Numbered from the stretch's first letter, positions 21,834 through 33,330 are shown. The stretch: 64,000 nucleotides of DNA from Megaustenia siamemsis (GCA_032433765.1 JAVIAB010000051.1:154414554-154478553), one strand, 5' to 3'. Program-made: numbers and translations. The notes: generated from the letters alone by a model not told the origin.

Positions 21834-22145
21834 GATTACATTAAAGATCTTTATAATGAACGAACGGAAGTAAATATTAAGGATAATGGAGAAGGACCAG
21901 AAATACTCAGAGAAGAAGTGGAAGACGCCTTGCGCAATATGAAAGCAGGCAAAGCTCCTGGACCAGATAATATAACTAAAGAAGAGATTGAAGCCATGGG
22001 TGATTTTGTAATAGAAATAATAACACAAATATTGAATGATATCTACAACAGCGGATATATACCAGACGACATGTTCAAATCAATATTCATAGCCCTACCA
22101 AAGAAATCGGGTGCGATTGAATGCGATGATCATCGCACAATAATC

Positions 22146-22159
22146 CTTATGGGTCATAT
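22146..22159. repeat. target-site duplication of SINE1 copy 3 (left)
   Basis: CTTATGGGTCATAT matches 22416-22429 with one mismatch. The uninterrupted version is seen in the related LINE around 62420-62440 on the minus strand. Confidence 0.9.
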
Positions 22160-22415
22160 AAAAAGTAAGTAAAGTACCCCGTCACGCCAAGTGGCGTATA
22201 GGGAAATATGGTGTTAGTGACCCTATATTTTACAGACTTTCAGCACATGATTTTTGGGGTAATGTGGTCGGTATTACGCCCGTGCTGCTTTACTTTCCCA
22301 GAAAAAAATCCGGTACCCATTTAAGGCTGGGTGAACCCGGAAGCCGTCGGTTGGGATAGAAGCCTACCCCTTGTCCTTTGTAGTCCAATTCACTAACCAC
22401 TGAGCTAACGCGGCT
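22160..22415 (-). mobile_element. tRNA-derived SINE1, copy 3, inside LINE E1
   Basis: This minus-strand element of about 256 bp differs from copies 1 and 2 at about a dozen positions. The A box is TAGCTCAGTGG. The B box has drifted to GCTTCTATCCC, so this copy itself would be a poor polymerase III template. The 3' side has the ACGCCACTTGGCGT inverted repeat and a TTTACTTACTTTTT tail. A 14-bp near-perfect TSD and an empty paralogous site confirm insertion into the LINE. Confidence 0.95.
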
Positions 22416-22429
22416 CTTATGAGTCATAT
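22416..22429. repeat. target-site duplication of SINE1 copy 3 (right)
   Basis: CTTATGAGTCATAT has one mismatch to 22146-22159. Confidence 0.9.
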
Positions 22430-23640
22430 GACTAAGATATTACTAAGAATCATCATGCGAAGAGTGCGAAATAAAATCATTCCGTTTAGCGATGAACAGT
22501 GTGGTTTTGTTAGAGATAAAGGAACAAGCAATGCCATTTATATCATAAGATCTTTAGTAGAAAGAGCCATAGAGGTGAAAACAGATCTATACCTATTGTT
22601 TCATAGATTACACCAAGAAATAATCAAAATTTTAGAAAGCATAAACGTAGACAGCAAAGATCTAAGAATAATAAAGAACATGTACTGGCAACAAACAGCG
22701 GCCATAAGAACTGGAAACCAATTGGGAATGTTTCAACAAATAAAACAGGGTGTTGGACAAGGATGTGTGCTGCCACCAGATTTGTTTAATATTTATAGTG
22801 AGATTATTTTAAGACCCATAAGGGGCATGCCTGGAATAACAATTGGAGGTCATAATATTAATAATCTAAGGTATGCTGATGATACAGTCTTAATCGCTAA
22901 GAGCGAAAATGATTTACAAGAAATGTTGGACATTATAGTGAAAGAAAGCAAAAAATAAAGGACTACAAAGATCACTGCAAAATAAATACAGGTGGAACAA
23001 TATTAAAACAGGTAAATGAATTTAAATATTTGGGAACTTTGTTAACCTCAGACGGAAGATGTACAAAAGATGTGAGATGCAGAATGACTCAGGCAAAAGC
23101 AGCTTTCCCAAAAATTAGGAAGATACTATGCAAACCATTTTTGACAATAGAAACAAGAAAAAGAGTTCTTAAATGTTACGTAGAGCCAGTCTTAACATAT
23201 GGATGCGAATTATGGACAATAGGACAACAGACAAGAAAATCACTGGAGTCTGTAGAAATGTGGTTTTACAGAAGAATGTTGAGAGTACCATGGACAGCTA
23301 AGAAGAGTAATGAAGATGTTCTGAGAGAGGTCAAAGCAAAAAGAGAGCTAATTTCCATTATTAGGAAGAAACAGTCATCATTTTTTGGACATGTAATGAG
23401 AAGAGAACAAATGGAATATATTGTAACAACTGGAAAAAAATTGAGGGACGAAAATATAGAGGGAAGCAAAGAGAAAAAATAACAGACAGCTTAAGAGAAT
23501 GGCTTGGCAGAAGGTCAACAACAGAAATGATAAGTAGCTGATAGCTGCGAGATCGAAAGTTGTGGAGAGACATGATCACCTACGCCAGCAGGCCCGGTAC
23601 TTGATGATGATTATTATGATGATGATGATGGTTATGATGA

Positions 23641-23947
23641 CAATTAATCGGGGGGGGGGGAGATATAGTATGTGCATATAACCTGGGGATAGAAAGGTGA
23701 TAACATAAGGGTCGATGAATGGGCTGATAACTGTAAACTATATTTACGACACGGTACCATTGCTAGTTTATATTGGGGGGGGGGGGGGGCGCCGCTCACG
23801 AAAGAACCAGAGGGATAAAGGCCGCTTGGTCAAAGCAGTCGCCACAACGTGTGAGACTCAGGATTTTTATTTCTCCCCCGATAGAAAAAAAAAATATTTG
23901 TCTACCGCGGGTTTCGAACACCGTACGCTACTAAACTGCGGCTAAAT
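23641..23947. other. spacer with two poly-G runs and a tRNA-like B-box motif
   Basis: Poly-G runs lie at about 23650-23661 and 23775-23789. On the minus strand, TGTTCGAAACC near 23910 resembles a polymerase III B box and is followed by a T run. This could be a decayed tRNA-derived SINE, but no good A box is in place. Confidence 0.35.
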
Positions 23948-24452
23948 AATATAATGACTGATAACATAGGTGATGATAATTGGAATGATAAACTGTGGAT
24001 AGATAATATAAGGGCTGATAAAATAGGGGTTAATATATGGGCTGATAAACTGTGGATAGATAATATAAGGGCTGATAAAATAGGGGTTAATATATGGGCT
24101 GATAAACTGTGGATAGATAATATAAGGGCTGATAAAATAGGGGTTAATATATGGATTGATAAACTGTGGATAGATAATATAAGGGCTGATAAAATAGGGG
24201 TTAATATATGGGCTGATAAACTGTGGATAGATAATATAAGGGCTGATAAAATAGGGATTAATATATGGGCTGATAAACTGTGGATAGACAATATAATAGC
24301 TGATAACATAGGGGTCGATATATGGACTGATAAACTGTGGATAGATAATATAAGGGCGGATAACATAGGGTCGATAAATTGGCTAATAAACTATGGATAA
24401 AAAAAATGAGGGCTGATAACATAGGGGTCGAAATATGTGTTGATAATCTGAG
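23948..24452. repeat. 57-bp tandem array (GATAAACTGTGGATAGATAA core)
   Basis: About eight copies of a 57-bp unit include AAGGGCTGATAAAATAGGGG. Central copies are almost identical and the outer ones are diverged. Because 57 is divisible by three, frames of about 150 codons are open on both strands; these are artefacts. Confidence 0.94.
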
Positions 24453-24610
24453 AGAAATATAGATAAGATAATAGATAGCGTTAAAATGAGGTTAGTTGCA
24501 AATAACAGAGCTGACAATTTCTAAGCAGGTGATTGTGTGTTTAAGTCAAAGAAAAGAAAAAAGTAAATCCGCCATCCAGGAAAAATAAGCGCTCTCTGTC
24601 TAAGAGATGT

Positions 24611-24967
24611 ATGACGCAATCCGGAGAAAGCAGCAATAAGTCCGGGTCGCCGACTCACCTTTTGTCTATCAGGAAATCCTCCAGAATTGGCACCTGGAAT
24701 GTACGTACTCTAAATGAACAAGGAAAACCTGCACAAGTAGCAGCAGAAATGACAAACTACAAAATAGGTATTCTAGGAATGCGCGAAACAAGATAATTAG
24801 GAACAGAAAGAATTTTTAAAAATACAGAAGACATGATTTTATCATCAGGACACTAGAAACCTGGAGCAGAAAATAGTAAGAGGTGGCTATAATGTTACCA
24901 AAGGAAGCACAGGAAACATTAATATAATTGGAAGCAGTAGGGTCAAGATTTATAAGAACAATATTTA

Positions 24968-25012
<45 letters not shown>

Positions 25013-27480
25013 ATTACACATCATCCAATGCTACGCACCAACCAATGATAAGGACGATTAAGTTAAAGATGAATTCTATAAACAGTTGCAATGTCAGATG
25101 GATGAAAGACGAGCCAAGGACATTATAATATCAATGGGAGATCTAAATGCAAAAGTAGGATCGGACAACAGAGACTTCGAAGAAATCATGGTAAAACATG
25201 GACTCGGAGAAATGAATGAGAGTGGAGTTCGTGAACTTCTGTGCTCTTAATCAAACGAGCCTAGGAAGAACAATATTCCAACATAAAAGAATACATAAAG
25301 CTACATTGGTGTCACCAGATCTTAGAACAGAGAATCAAAATGACCACATATGTATTAATAATAAGTTTAAGTCATCCTTACAGGATGTAAAAGTTTATAG
25401 AGGGCCAGATGTGGCTTCAGATCATCATCTTCTGCTAACCAAACTTAAACTAAAAAGATATACTACAACGAATAAGGGTAGAAAGTATTTCAATGTAGGG
25501 TTTCTTAAAGAACAAGAAAGTAAAGATAAATTTGCAGTCACGGTATCAAACAAATACCAAGTCCACCAACAACTAGAAAATACAATAAATATAGAAAATC
25601 ATTGGAAACAGGTACAGGATATATGGAAGAAGACATGTGAAGAAGCCCTAGGGAAAAGAGACCGCAGGAATAAGGCATGGATGACAACATAGATTTTGTA
25701 GAAAATTAAAGAAAGAAAGAAAAAGAAAGCAAACATAAATAAAAGCAAAACGAGAAGTACTAAAGTCAAGACACAGGAAACGTACACAGATGTGAACAAA
25801 GAAGTGAGAAAATGCATTAAAAGGGGTAAAAGGAAATATATAGCTGAACTAGCTAAAGAGGCAGAAGAAGTAGCAAATAAAGGGAATATGAAAGAATTGT
25901 ACAAAGCACACAGACATTAAGTGGAAAACACAAACAGATCAATGCCTTTATTAAAGATAAAAAGGAAATCTGCATAGTATTATAAGGGAACACATGGACA
26001 GATGGAAAGAGCACTTTGAAGAACTTTTGAACAGACCCGGCTCTAAATAATCCTCCAGATATACTACTAGCAGAAGAAGAGTTACACGTTAACTGTGGAA
26101 ATCAAAGCAAGGAAGAAATAAGGAAAGCCATCAAGTTATTAAAAAATGGTAAAGCCACGGGACCAGATGAAATTCCTTCAGAAGCCATCAAAGCAGATAT
26201 TAACACCTCGACCAAGATGTTACATAATCTATTAGATAACATTTGGGAGAGGGAAGAAATACCTAAAGAATGGAGAGAAGGTTATATGATCAAACTACCA
26301 AAAAATGGAAGTTTACAGGAGTGCACAAGTTATAGGGGAATTATACTATTATCAGTGCCAGGGAAAATACTACGCAGAAAATACTACATTCTGGAGACTA
26401 AAAGAGGCCATAGAGGAACATTGAGAGATGAACAAGTCAGTCCCCACTTTATATCGGATTCATAGATTACGAAAAGGCATTTGATAGTTTAGACAGAAGA
26501 ATGTTTTGGAAGTTGCTGAGTCATTACGGAATCTCCACAAAGCTTATTAAACTGATAAGAACAATGTATGAAGGAACGGAATGTAGTGTTGTGCTTGAAG
26601 GGCAGCTTAGAGAAGCTTTTGAAATAAGAGCAGGAGTAAGGCAGGGATGCCTTCTATCTCCATTTCTCTTTCTACAGGCCATAGATTGGATTATGAAAAT
26701 AACTCAGAACAACAGAAATGGAATCCAGTGGTCACTGACCAAGCAACTTAATGATTTATACTTTGCTGATGATATAGCTGTCCTATCACATAATCATCAA
26801 CAGATGCAAGATAAAATGAGCATACTTGATGAGAGATCACAACAGTTGGGACTGAAAATAAATAGAGATAAGACCGAATTTATGAGTTTTAATGCAGTTG
26901 GTAATAACCAAATATCATTAGGAGTAATACCTCCACAAGATGTGCAATTTTACATTTATCTGGGCAGTAATATAGACAAAGAGGGAGAACAGAGAATGAT
27001 ACCAAAATAAGGATAGCAAAAGCAAGAGGAGCATTAGTTACACTAGGATATATATGGAAATCAAAATAAATTAGGTTAAATACAGAGATACACATTTACA
27101 ACTCCAATGTTAAGTCAGTCTTATTATATGGCTGTGAAACATGGAGAACAACAAAATGACATTCATGAAGATACAGACCTTCATTAATGGATACTAAATG
27201 ACAAAATAAAAAGATGGAAATGGCAGGACACAATCACTAACATAGAATTATGGAAAAGTACCAGTCAAATACAGTGGATAAGGAGATGCAACGAAGACGA
27301 TGGCGCTGGATAGGATACACAATGTGGAAGCCAACTGAGAGTATTACACAATTGGCCTTTTTTTGTGGAATCCTAAGGAAAAAGACAAAGAGAAGACCAA
27401 AATAATCTTGTAGAAGACAGGTGGAAGCAGTGGTGAAGATGATGGCGAAGACATGGAACACATAAAACATAAGTTATCCT
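24611..27480 (+). pseudogene. endonuclease/reverse transcriptase of LINE F1, many frameshifts
   Basis: RIGTWNVRTLNEQGKPAQVA opens the endonuclease at 24680-24740. IISMGDLNAKVGSDN (intact GDxNAKVG motif) follows near 25130, then NDHICINNKFKSSLQDV and DVASDHHLLLTKLKLKR (SDH motif). RT begins with KNGKATGPDEIPSEAIKA near 26150. Motif A is DYEKAFDSLDRRMFWKLL near 26465, motif B AGVRQGCLLSPFLFL, and motif C LYFADDIAVLSH at about 26755. The tail (VKSVLLYGCETW, then RRRRWRWIG) is badly broken. Active site residues survive but the frame is lost in more than eight places. Confidence 0.85.
24968..25011. repeat. (CAA)n microsatellite inside LINE F1
   Basis: This is a pure CAA/ACA trinucleotide run within the endonuclease-coding region. 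It interrupts the frame and must post-date inactivation. Confidence 0.95.
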
Positions 27481-27525
27481 TGATTTGCTGCCATACAAAG
27501 GGATACTGATGTCGCAGGCGTGCTT

Positions 27526-28336
27526 TCAAACTCTGGCCTTCGTGTTAATTGTCAATTTTATGTTTTTCCAAACGCGCATAGAAATGTGGGCGAAAGTGGT
27601 ATCAGCTTTACAAATGCGGGTGTCAATTTCTGTGTCTAGAGGTAGTATATATATATGTGTATGTGTATATGTCCAGTGGTATTTCACATAATATAGTTTA
27701 GCATTCATGATCTGATTGGAACACTAGGAGGCCAATATTAGAGAGAACCCGGCCCAAGAAAACACAACCAAACGTGTGCTTCCAGCAACAGCGCGCCGCA
27801 CAAACAGCAGTCATCCGTCAGCCATCGAAGCACACACGTCCAGACGACCAGGGCAATTTGTAGGAAACTTCTATCCCTATTTAAAATGACCGATCTGTTG
27901 GCGGCACTAACCAGACGCAAACCGGCCTGGACATCTTGAAACAAATAACAGACGTCCTTTATTGCCAGGAGCTCTTCTCATCCGTCAGGCCGCTGAACGA
28001 ACTGGCGCCGGAAGTGGTAACTTATACGCTGCACATTTCCGGTACAGATATGAGTCTGTCCATTCTATCCTGTGCTGGTCTAAAGTTGCTTTACGGGACA
28101 TGTGAATTTCTTCGAACGGCAAATGTTAAGCACTGGTCTCAAAAGATATGTGATTCTTGCGAGAATGTTCTGTAAAGAACAGAACCTGCACGAGATCAAA
28201 TAATTATAATAATAAAGAATACTACATGCAAATGACGCTCAAGAGTATAAAGCTTGGAAAGAAAAGAAGTTGAAGACAGCAACGATAATTGTAAAGAGAA
28301 AGACACATCCACAACAAGTAATATTTGAGGCGTTAG
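27526..28336. other. single-copy region, no gene recognised
   Basis: Frames at 27738-27944 (minus) and 27936-28175 (plus, 79 codons) have mixed composition but no domain I know. A short TATATATATG run is at about 27648. Confidence 0.45.
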
Positions 28337-29428
28337 TGATATCAGACAATACTGGTGAAATGGGGAGATTCGAGGTGATGTCAGGCAATACTGGTGAAAT
28401 GGGGAGATTCGAGGTGATATCAGACAATACTGGTGAAATGGGGAGATTCGAGGTGATATCAGGCAATACTGGTGAAATGGGGAGATTCGAGGTGATGCCA
28501 TGCAATACTGGTGAAATGGGGAGATTCGAGGTGATGCCAGACAATATTGGTGAAATGGAAAGATTCGAGGTGATGTCAGACAATACTGGTGAAATGAGGA
28601 GATTCGAGGTGATATCAGACAATACTGGTGGAAATGGGGAGATTCGATGTGATGTCATGCAATACAGGTGAAATGGGGAGATTCGAGGTGATATCAGACA
28701 ATACTGGTGAAATGGGGAGATTCGAGGTGATGTCACGCAATACTGGTGAAATGGAAAGATTCGAGGTGATGTCAGGCAATACTGGTGAAATGGGGAGATT
28801 CGAGGTGATGTCACGCAATACTGGTGAAATGGAAAGATTCGAGGTGATGTCAGGCAATACTGGTGAAATGGGGAGATTCGAGGTGATGTCACGCAATACT
28901 GGTGAAATGGAAAGATTCGAGGTGATGTCAGGCAATACTGGTGAAATGGGGAGATTCGAGGTGATGTCAGGCAATACTGGTGAAATGGGAAGATTCGAGG
29001 TGATATCAGACAATACTGGTGAAATGGGGAGATTCGAGGTGATGTCAGGCAATAATGGTGAAATGGGGAGATTCGAGGTGATGTCAGATAATACTCGTGA
29101 AATGGGGATGTTCAAGGTGATGTCAGACAATGCTGGTGAAATGGAAAGATTCGAGGTGATGTCAGACAATACTGGTGAAATGGGGAGATTCGAGGTGATG
29201 TCAGACAATAATGGTGAAATGGAAAGATTCGAGGTGATGTCAGACAATATTGGTGAAATGGGGAGATTCGAGGTGATGTCAGACAATACTGGTGAAATGG
29301 GGAGATTCGAGGTGATGTCAGACAATACTGGTGAAATGGAAAGATTCGAGGTGATGTCAGACAATACTGGTGAAATGGGAAGATTCGAGGTGTTGTCAAA
29401 CAAAACTAGTAAAATGGGGAGATTCGAG
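28337..29428. repeat. 39-bp minisatellite (AATACTGGTGAAATGGGGAG core)
   Basis: About 28 units of 39 bp are present. Thirteen codons per unit give plus frames with the repeat NTGEMGRFEVMSD and a minus frame of 346 codons with SNLPISPVLSDIT. Both strands are open and a one-base insertion near 28630 shifts the plus frame, which argues against a protein. Between about 28720 and 28950 units alternate GGGGAG/GGAAAG and CACGC/CAGGC in pairs, giving a 78-bp higher-order repeat. Confidence 0.95.
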
Positions 29429-29689
29429 AGAAAGAGAAGCAGAGAAAGGAAAAGATAACCAAGAGGAACTGAAAAAAAGTCTTGGTGGTGGGGAAAGACC
29501 AAATGAAACAGGACATTAACAAACACAGAGAATTGTGGACAGGATTTATCGAAAAAATACCACTCACGGCACACGATAATAATGTTTACATCACAATTAT
29601 TATTATTATTATTATTTTTAATTAGAAACATCTTTCTTGAGCTTTGAGCTGACATATGTCTTCATATCCTAAAAACACATTTCTTAAAC
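29429..29689. other. spacer with short (ATT)n tract
   Basis: (ATT)n lies at about 29597-29617. Nothing else is recognised. Confidence 0.6.
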
Positions 29690-30175
29690 ATTTCTAAAAC
29701 AAATTACTTCACGATCTCTAAAACAACTTCTTTCACAACCTCTAAAACATGTTCAGTCACAATCTCTAAAAAAAAACTTCCTTCGCCAACTCTAAAACAA
29801 CTAACTTCACGATATCTAAAACAGCTTCCTTCGTCATCTCTAAAACATGTCCTTCGCAATCTCTAGAACAACTGCACTCACAATATATAAAACAACTTCT
29901 TTCACAATCTCTAAAACATCTTCCTTCACAATCTCTAAAAAATGTGTTTTGAACAATCCCTATATATTTCTTCACAATAGTTAAAACAACTTGCTTCACA
30001 ATAAATAACTTTCTTCACAATCTCTAAAGCAACTGTAGTCACAATCTTTAACTTTCTTCACAAGCTCTCTAAAACTATTTTTCATACGACCTTTAACTTG
30101 TGTCACAAGCTCTAAAACAAACTTTCTCCGCAATTTCCAAAACACTTTTCATAATCTCCAAAACAACCTGATTCT
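29690..30175. repeat. degenerate minisatellite of about 25 bp (TCTCTAAAACAACTT core)
   Basis: About 19 diverged units read CACAATCTCTAAAACAACTT followed by CCTT or similar. Spacing varies by a few bases. A related CTCTAAAACAAA motif reappears at 31040-31175, on the other side of the polypyrimidine tract. Confidence 0.88.
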
Positions 30176-30179
30176 TCTC

Positions 30180-30898
30180 CACTTCATCCTACTCCCCCTT
30201 CTTCTCCTCTTCCTCCTCCTCTACTTCCTCTTCCTCCTCCTCTCTCTCCTCTTCCTCCTCCTCTTCTTCATCTTCCTCCTCCTCTTCTTCCTCTTCCTCC
30301 TCCTCTTCTTCCTCTTCCTCCTCCTCTTCTTCCTCCTCTTCCTCCTCCTCTTCTTCCTCTTCCTCCTCCTCTTCATCCTCTTCCTCTTCCTTTTCTTCCT
30401 CTTCCTCTTCCTTTTCTTCCTCCTCCTCTACTTCCTCTTCCTCCTCCTCTACTTTCTCTTCCTCCTCCTCTACTCCCTCTTCCTCCTCCTCTTCTTCCTC
30501 TTCCTCTTCTTCCTCTTCCTCTTCTTCCTCTTCCTCCTCTCTCTTCCTCCTCCTCTTCTTCCTCTTCCTCCTCCTCTACTTCCTCTTCCTCCTCCTCTAC
30601 TTCTCTTCCTCCTCCTCTTCTTCCTCTTCCTCCTCCTCTTCTTCCTCTTCCTCCTCTTTATCATCCTCTCCTTCCTCTTCCTCCTCTTCTTCTTCTTCCT
30701 CCTCCTCTTCTTCTTCCTCTTCCTCCTCCTCTTCTTCCTCTTCCTCCTCCTCTTCTCCCTCTTCCTCCTCCTCTTCTTCCTCCTCTTCCACCTCCTTTTT
30801 TTCCTCCTCCTCCTCTTCCTCCTCCTCTTTTTCCTCCTCCTCTTCCTCCTCCTCCTCTTCCACCTCCTCTTTTTTTCTCCTCCTCCTTCACCTCCTTC
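30180..30898. repeat. polypyrimidine tract (CTCCTC/TTCCTC)n
   Basis: About 720 bp of almost pure C and T is built from CTTCCTCCTCCTC-like hexamers and longer blocks. Rare A bases and a few purines interrupt it. The complement is polypurine and reads as poly-glutamate, poly-arginine or poly-lysine/glycine in the three frames; none is a gene. Long mirror-symmetric homopurine/homopyrimidine runs can form triplex DNA. Confidence 0.96.
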
Positions 30899-31039
30899 TT
30901 CTAGTGTTTCTTCCTCCTCTCTCACTTTAAACACTGGGAATAACAATTAATCTCCTCCGTCTTAGATCGACTGCTTGATTTACTTTACAACAATAACGTT
31001 TCTCACTAGCTAAAAAGACAAATGTCTTCACACACTTTC

Positions 31040-31175
31040 TAAAACTATCTCTAAAACAACTAGCTCTAAAACAAATATCCCTAAAACAACTAGCTCTAAA
31101 ACAAATATCTCTAAAACAACAACCTCTAAAACAAATATCTCTAAAACAAACAATTATATCTAAAACAATTCATTC
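31040..31175. repeat. short minisatellite (CTCTAAAACAAATAT core)
   Basis: About seven short units of 17-18 bp, (A)TCTCTAAAACAA plus CTAG or ATAT, are present. They are similar to the array at 29690-30175. Confidence 0.85.
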
Positions 31176-31188
31176 AAAAACATAAATA

Positions 31189-32230
31189 ATTTCCTTCTCC
31201 CTTCTCTGCTTCTTGTCTACAGTTGTTACCTCATTAGTTCCTTTTCCCTTCTCTGCTTCTTGTCTACAGTTGTTACCTCATTAGTTCCTTTTCCCTTCTC
31301 TGCTTCTTGTCTATTGTTGTTACCTCATTAGTTCCTTTTCCCTTCTCTGCTTCTTGTCTATTGTTGTTACCTCGTTAGTTCCTTTTCCCTTCTCTGCTTC
31401 TTGTCTATTGTTGTTACCTCATTAGTTCCTTGTCCCTTCTCTGATTCTTGTCTATTGTTGTTACCTCATTAGTTCCTTTTCCCTTCTCTGCTTCTTGTCT
31501 ACAGTTGTTACCTCATTAGTTCCTTTTCCCTTCTCTGGTTCTTGTCTATTGTTGTTACCTCATTAGTTCCTTTTCCCTTCTCTGCTTCTTGTCTATTGTT
31601 GTAACCTCATTAGTTCTTGTTCCCTTCTCTGCTTCTTGTCTATTGTTGTTACCTCATTAGTTCCTTTTCCCTTCTCTGCTTCTTGTCTACAGTTGTTACC
31701 TCATTAGTTCCTTTTCCCTTCTCTGTTTCTTGTCTACTGTTGTTACCTCATTAGTTCCTTTTCCTTTCTCTGCTTCTTGTCTACTGTTGTTACCTCATTA
31801 GTTCCTTGTCCCTTCTCTGCTTCTTGTCTATTGTTGTTACCTCATTAGTTCCTTTTCCCTTCTCTGCTTCTTGTCTATTGTTGTTACCTCGTTAGTTCCT
31901 TTTCCCTTCTCTGCTTCTTGTCTACAGTTGTTACCCCATGAGTTCCTTTTCCCTTCTCTGCTTCTTGTCTATTGTTGTTACCTCATGAGTTCCTTTTCCC
32001 TTCTCTGCTTCTTGTCTATTGTTGTTACCTCATGAGTTCCTTTTCCCTTCTCTGCTTCTTGTCTACAGTTGTTACCTCATGAGTTCCTTTTCCCTTCTCT
32101 GCTTCTTGTCTACAGTTGTTACCTCATTAGTTCCTTTTCCCTTCTCTTCTTTTTGTCTATTGTTGTTACCTCATGAGTTCCTTTTCCCTTCTCTGCTTCT
32201 TGTCTACAGTTGTTACCTCATTAGTTCCTC
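31189..32230. repeat. 47-bp minisatellite (CATTAGTTCCTTTTCCCTTC core)
   Basis: About 22 highly similar units occur. Diagnostic variants (CTATTGTTG versus CTACAGTTG, CATTAG versus CATGAG or CGTTAG) are scattered and sometimes clustered, as at CATGAG in 31930-32190. That pattern points to local copying. A single 80-codon frame at the right end is repeat-derived. Confidence 0.96.
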
Positions 32231-33330
32231 ATGTGTCTTTCAGCGTAGAGGAGAGCTATAGTTCTCAGTCTTTTGTTCTTCCGATGGCCTCTCCCGCTGC
32301 TTCACATGGTCTCTAATATTTCATCAATGCGTCTTTTCAGTGATGGCCCTTGGTTCTTGTGTTCTCGTAGTGTGTGTTCATGGCTCGATGTGACGCAGTG
32401 ATCTTCCTCTCTTATCACATCCTCACAATATTTGATAATTTGCTTCTTTAGAAATGTAACATCGGGCATTTTTCTCAGTTTTTCACTTCTGATCTGATCT
32501 CTCATGCTGCTTCCTGCCATGCGTCTAGCACATTTAACTTAAGCGGTAGTTATTTCCCTTATTGTTCTTGAGCGTAGCACCCAGACATACCAAGTATTGG
32601 TCGCACAAGGTTAAAGTTGAGGATATATTGTAAAATGCGTGTTTTCCCTCTGTAATCCCCCCCCCCCCGTACTTTTCCCCACAGTCTTACAAATGTATTA
32701 AAAACTCCCAGAATCTTTGGCCATCCAGGTTCTGTGCTTAGCCTTTCACTTCATGAAATAGACCCAATGCCCTGCGCTGTTGACACAAATGCTCAATTTG
32801 CATGATATATTTCACTCGTCACAGAAATAAGAATGGGACCTCGCCTCGATCTCAATTAGTCGTGTTTATATGATCAGTGCCACGATTATGACTGGAATAT
32901 TGACGTCAAATCTACAGTTAACGGTCGCCCAAGGATACAAACCACAGCCCTGGAATTATCGTGACAAACACAGTCGAGACTGTGACAGACTGACAGAGGT
33001 ACACATTTAAAGGAAGGTGAACCAACATGCGGATGGAGAGAAAAGAATGATAGGTCTGGATGGAGGGAACGATTATTATTCAGCGACAGGAGGAGGGTCG
33101 CACGACTTACAGTGAATGAATTTGTCCGAACTGTTACAGAGTCTCAGGAAGATCATTGACTGGGTAAAAGCTTCTTGCCAGCTTGTTCGTGTTCAGCGAG
33201 AAATTATCCAGGGGACGTTACTAGTCGAGTTTATATAGTGAAGATAGTCGAGCCTGCGTCGAGGGAATAATACACACGCTGGCATATCTTTTTGCTCGTG
33301 TCTACACATTTAAAATATCTACTTTTCCGG
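32231..33330. other. single-copy region, no gene recognised
   Basis: This is one of the larger unique stretches. A 72-codon minus frame at 32302-32520 is charged and soluble-looking but matches no family I know. A poly-C run is at about 32658-32667. A TATATAG motif occurs near 33232, about 100 bp before the short frame at 33335. Confidence 0.45.

Larger units (their letters stand above)
21918..23482 (+). pseudogene. reverse transcriptase of LINE E1, broken by SINE and indels
   Basis: Order of motifs: MEDALRNMKAGKAPGPDNI at the RT start, then FIALPKKSGAIECDDHRTI, then the SINE. MTKILLRIIMRRVRNKI, IKQGVGQGCVLPPDLFN (motif B) and NINNLRYADDTVLIAKS (motif C, intact YADD) follow. After a shift come GTLLTSDGRC, CYVEPVLTYGCELW and MWFYRRMLRVPWTAK. 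Motif A is ruined: near 22605 a deletion joins the bases before FIDYT to those for the downstream EIIKI segment, removing the catalytic aspartate region. The endonuclease is absent through 5' truncation. Confidence 0.88.
21834..23640 (+). mobile_element. 5'-truncated RTE-like LINE, copy E1, split by SINE1 copy 3
   Basis: This copy starts just before the reverse transcriptase domain and ends with a GGTACTTGATGATGATT tail. It is the same subfamily as the minus-strand copy at 61183-64000; the two can be compared almost base by base. SINE1 copy 3 (22160-22415) splits it at a site that is empty in the other copy, with a 14-bp duplication. Frameshifts near 22610 and 22955 and a stop near 23480 make it inactive. 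Confidence 0.92.
24560..27525 (+). mobile_element. near full-length non-LTR retrotransposon F1, heavily decayed
   Basis: This LINE of about 2.9 kb begins with the APE endonuclease and runs to a C-terminal region ending around 27525. It belongs to a widespread animal APE-RT type different from subfamilies A, B and E. The RT motif C is YFADDIAVLSH, and the endonuclease has the phrase IHKATLVSPD. A (CAA)n tract of about 42 bp has expanded inside the endonuclease region at 24968-25011. There are many stops and shifts. The left limit is approximate. Confidence 0.88.

Noticed and set aside
28270..29655. Repeat proteins with NTGEMGRFEVMSD or SNLPISPVLSDIT units
   Set aside because: The 39-bp array is open on both strands, and the plus frame is broken by a one-base insertion within the array.
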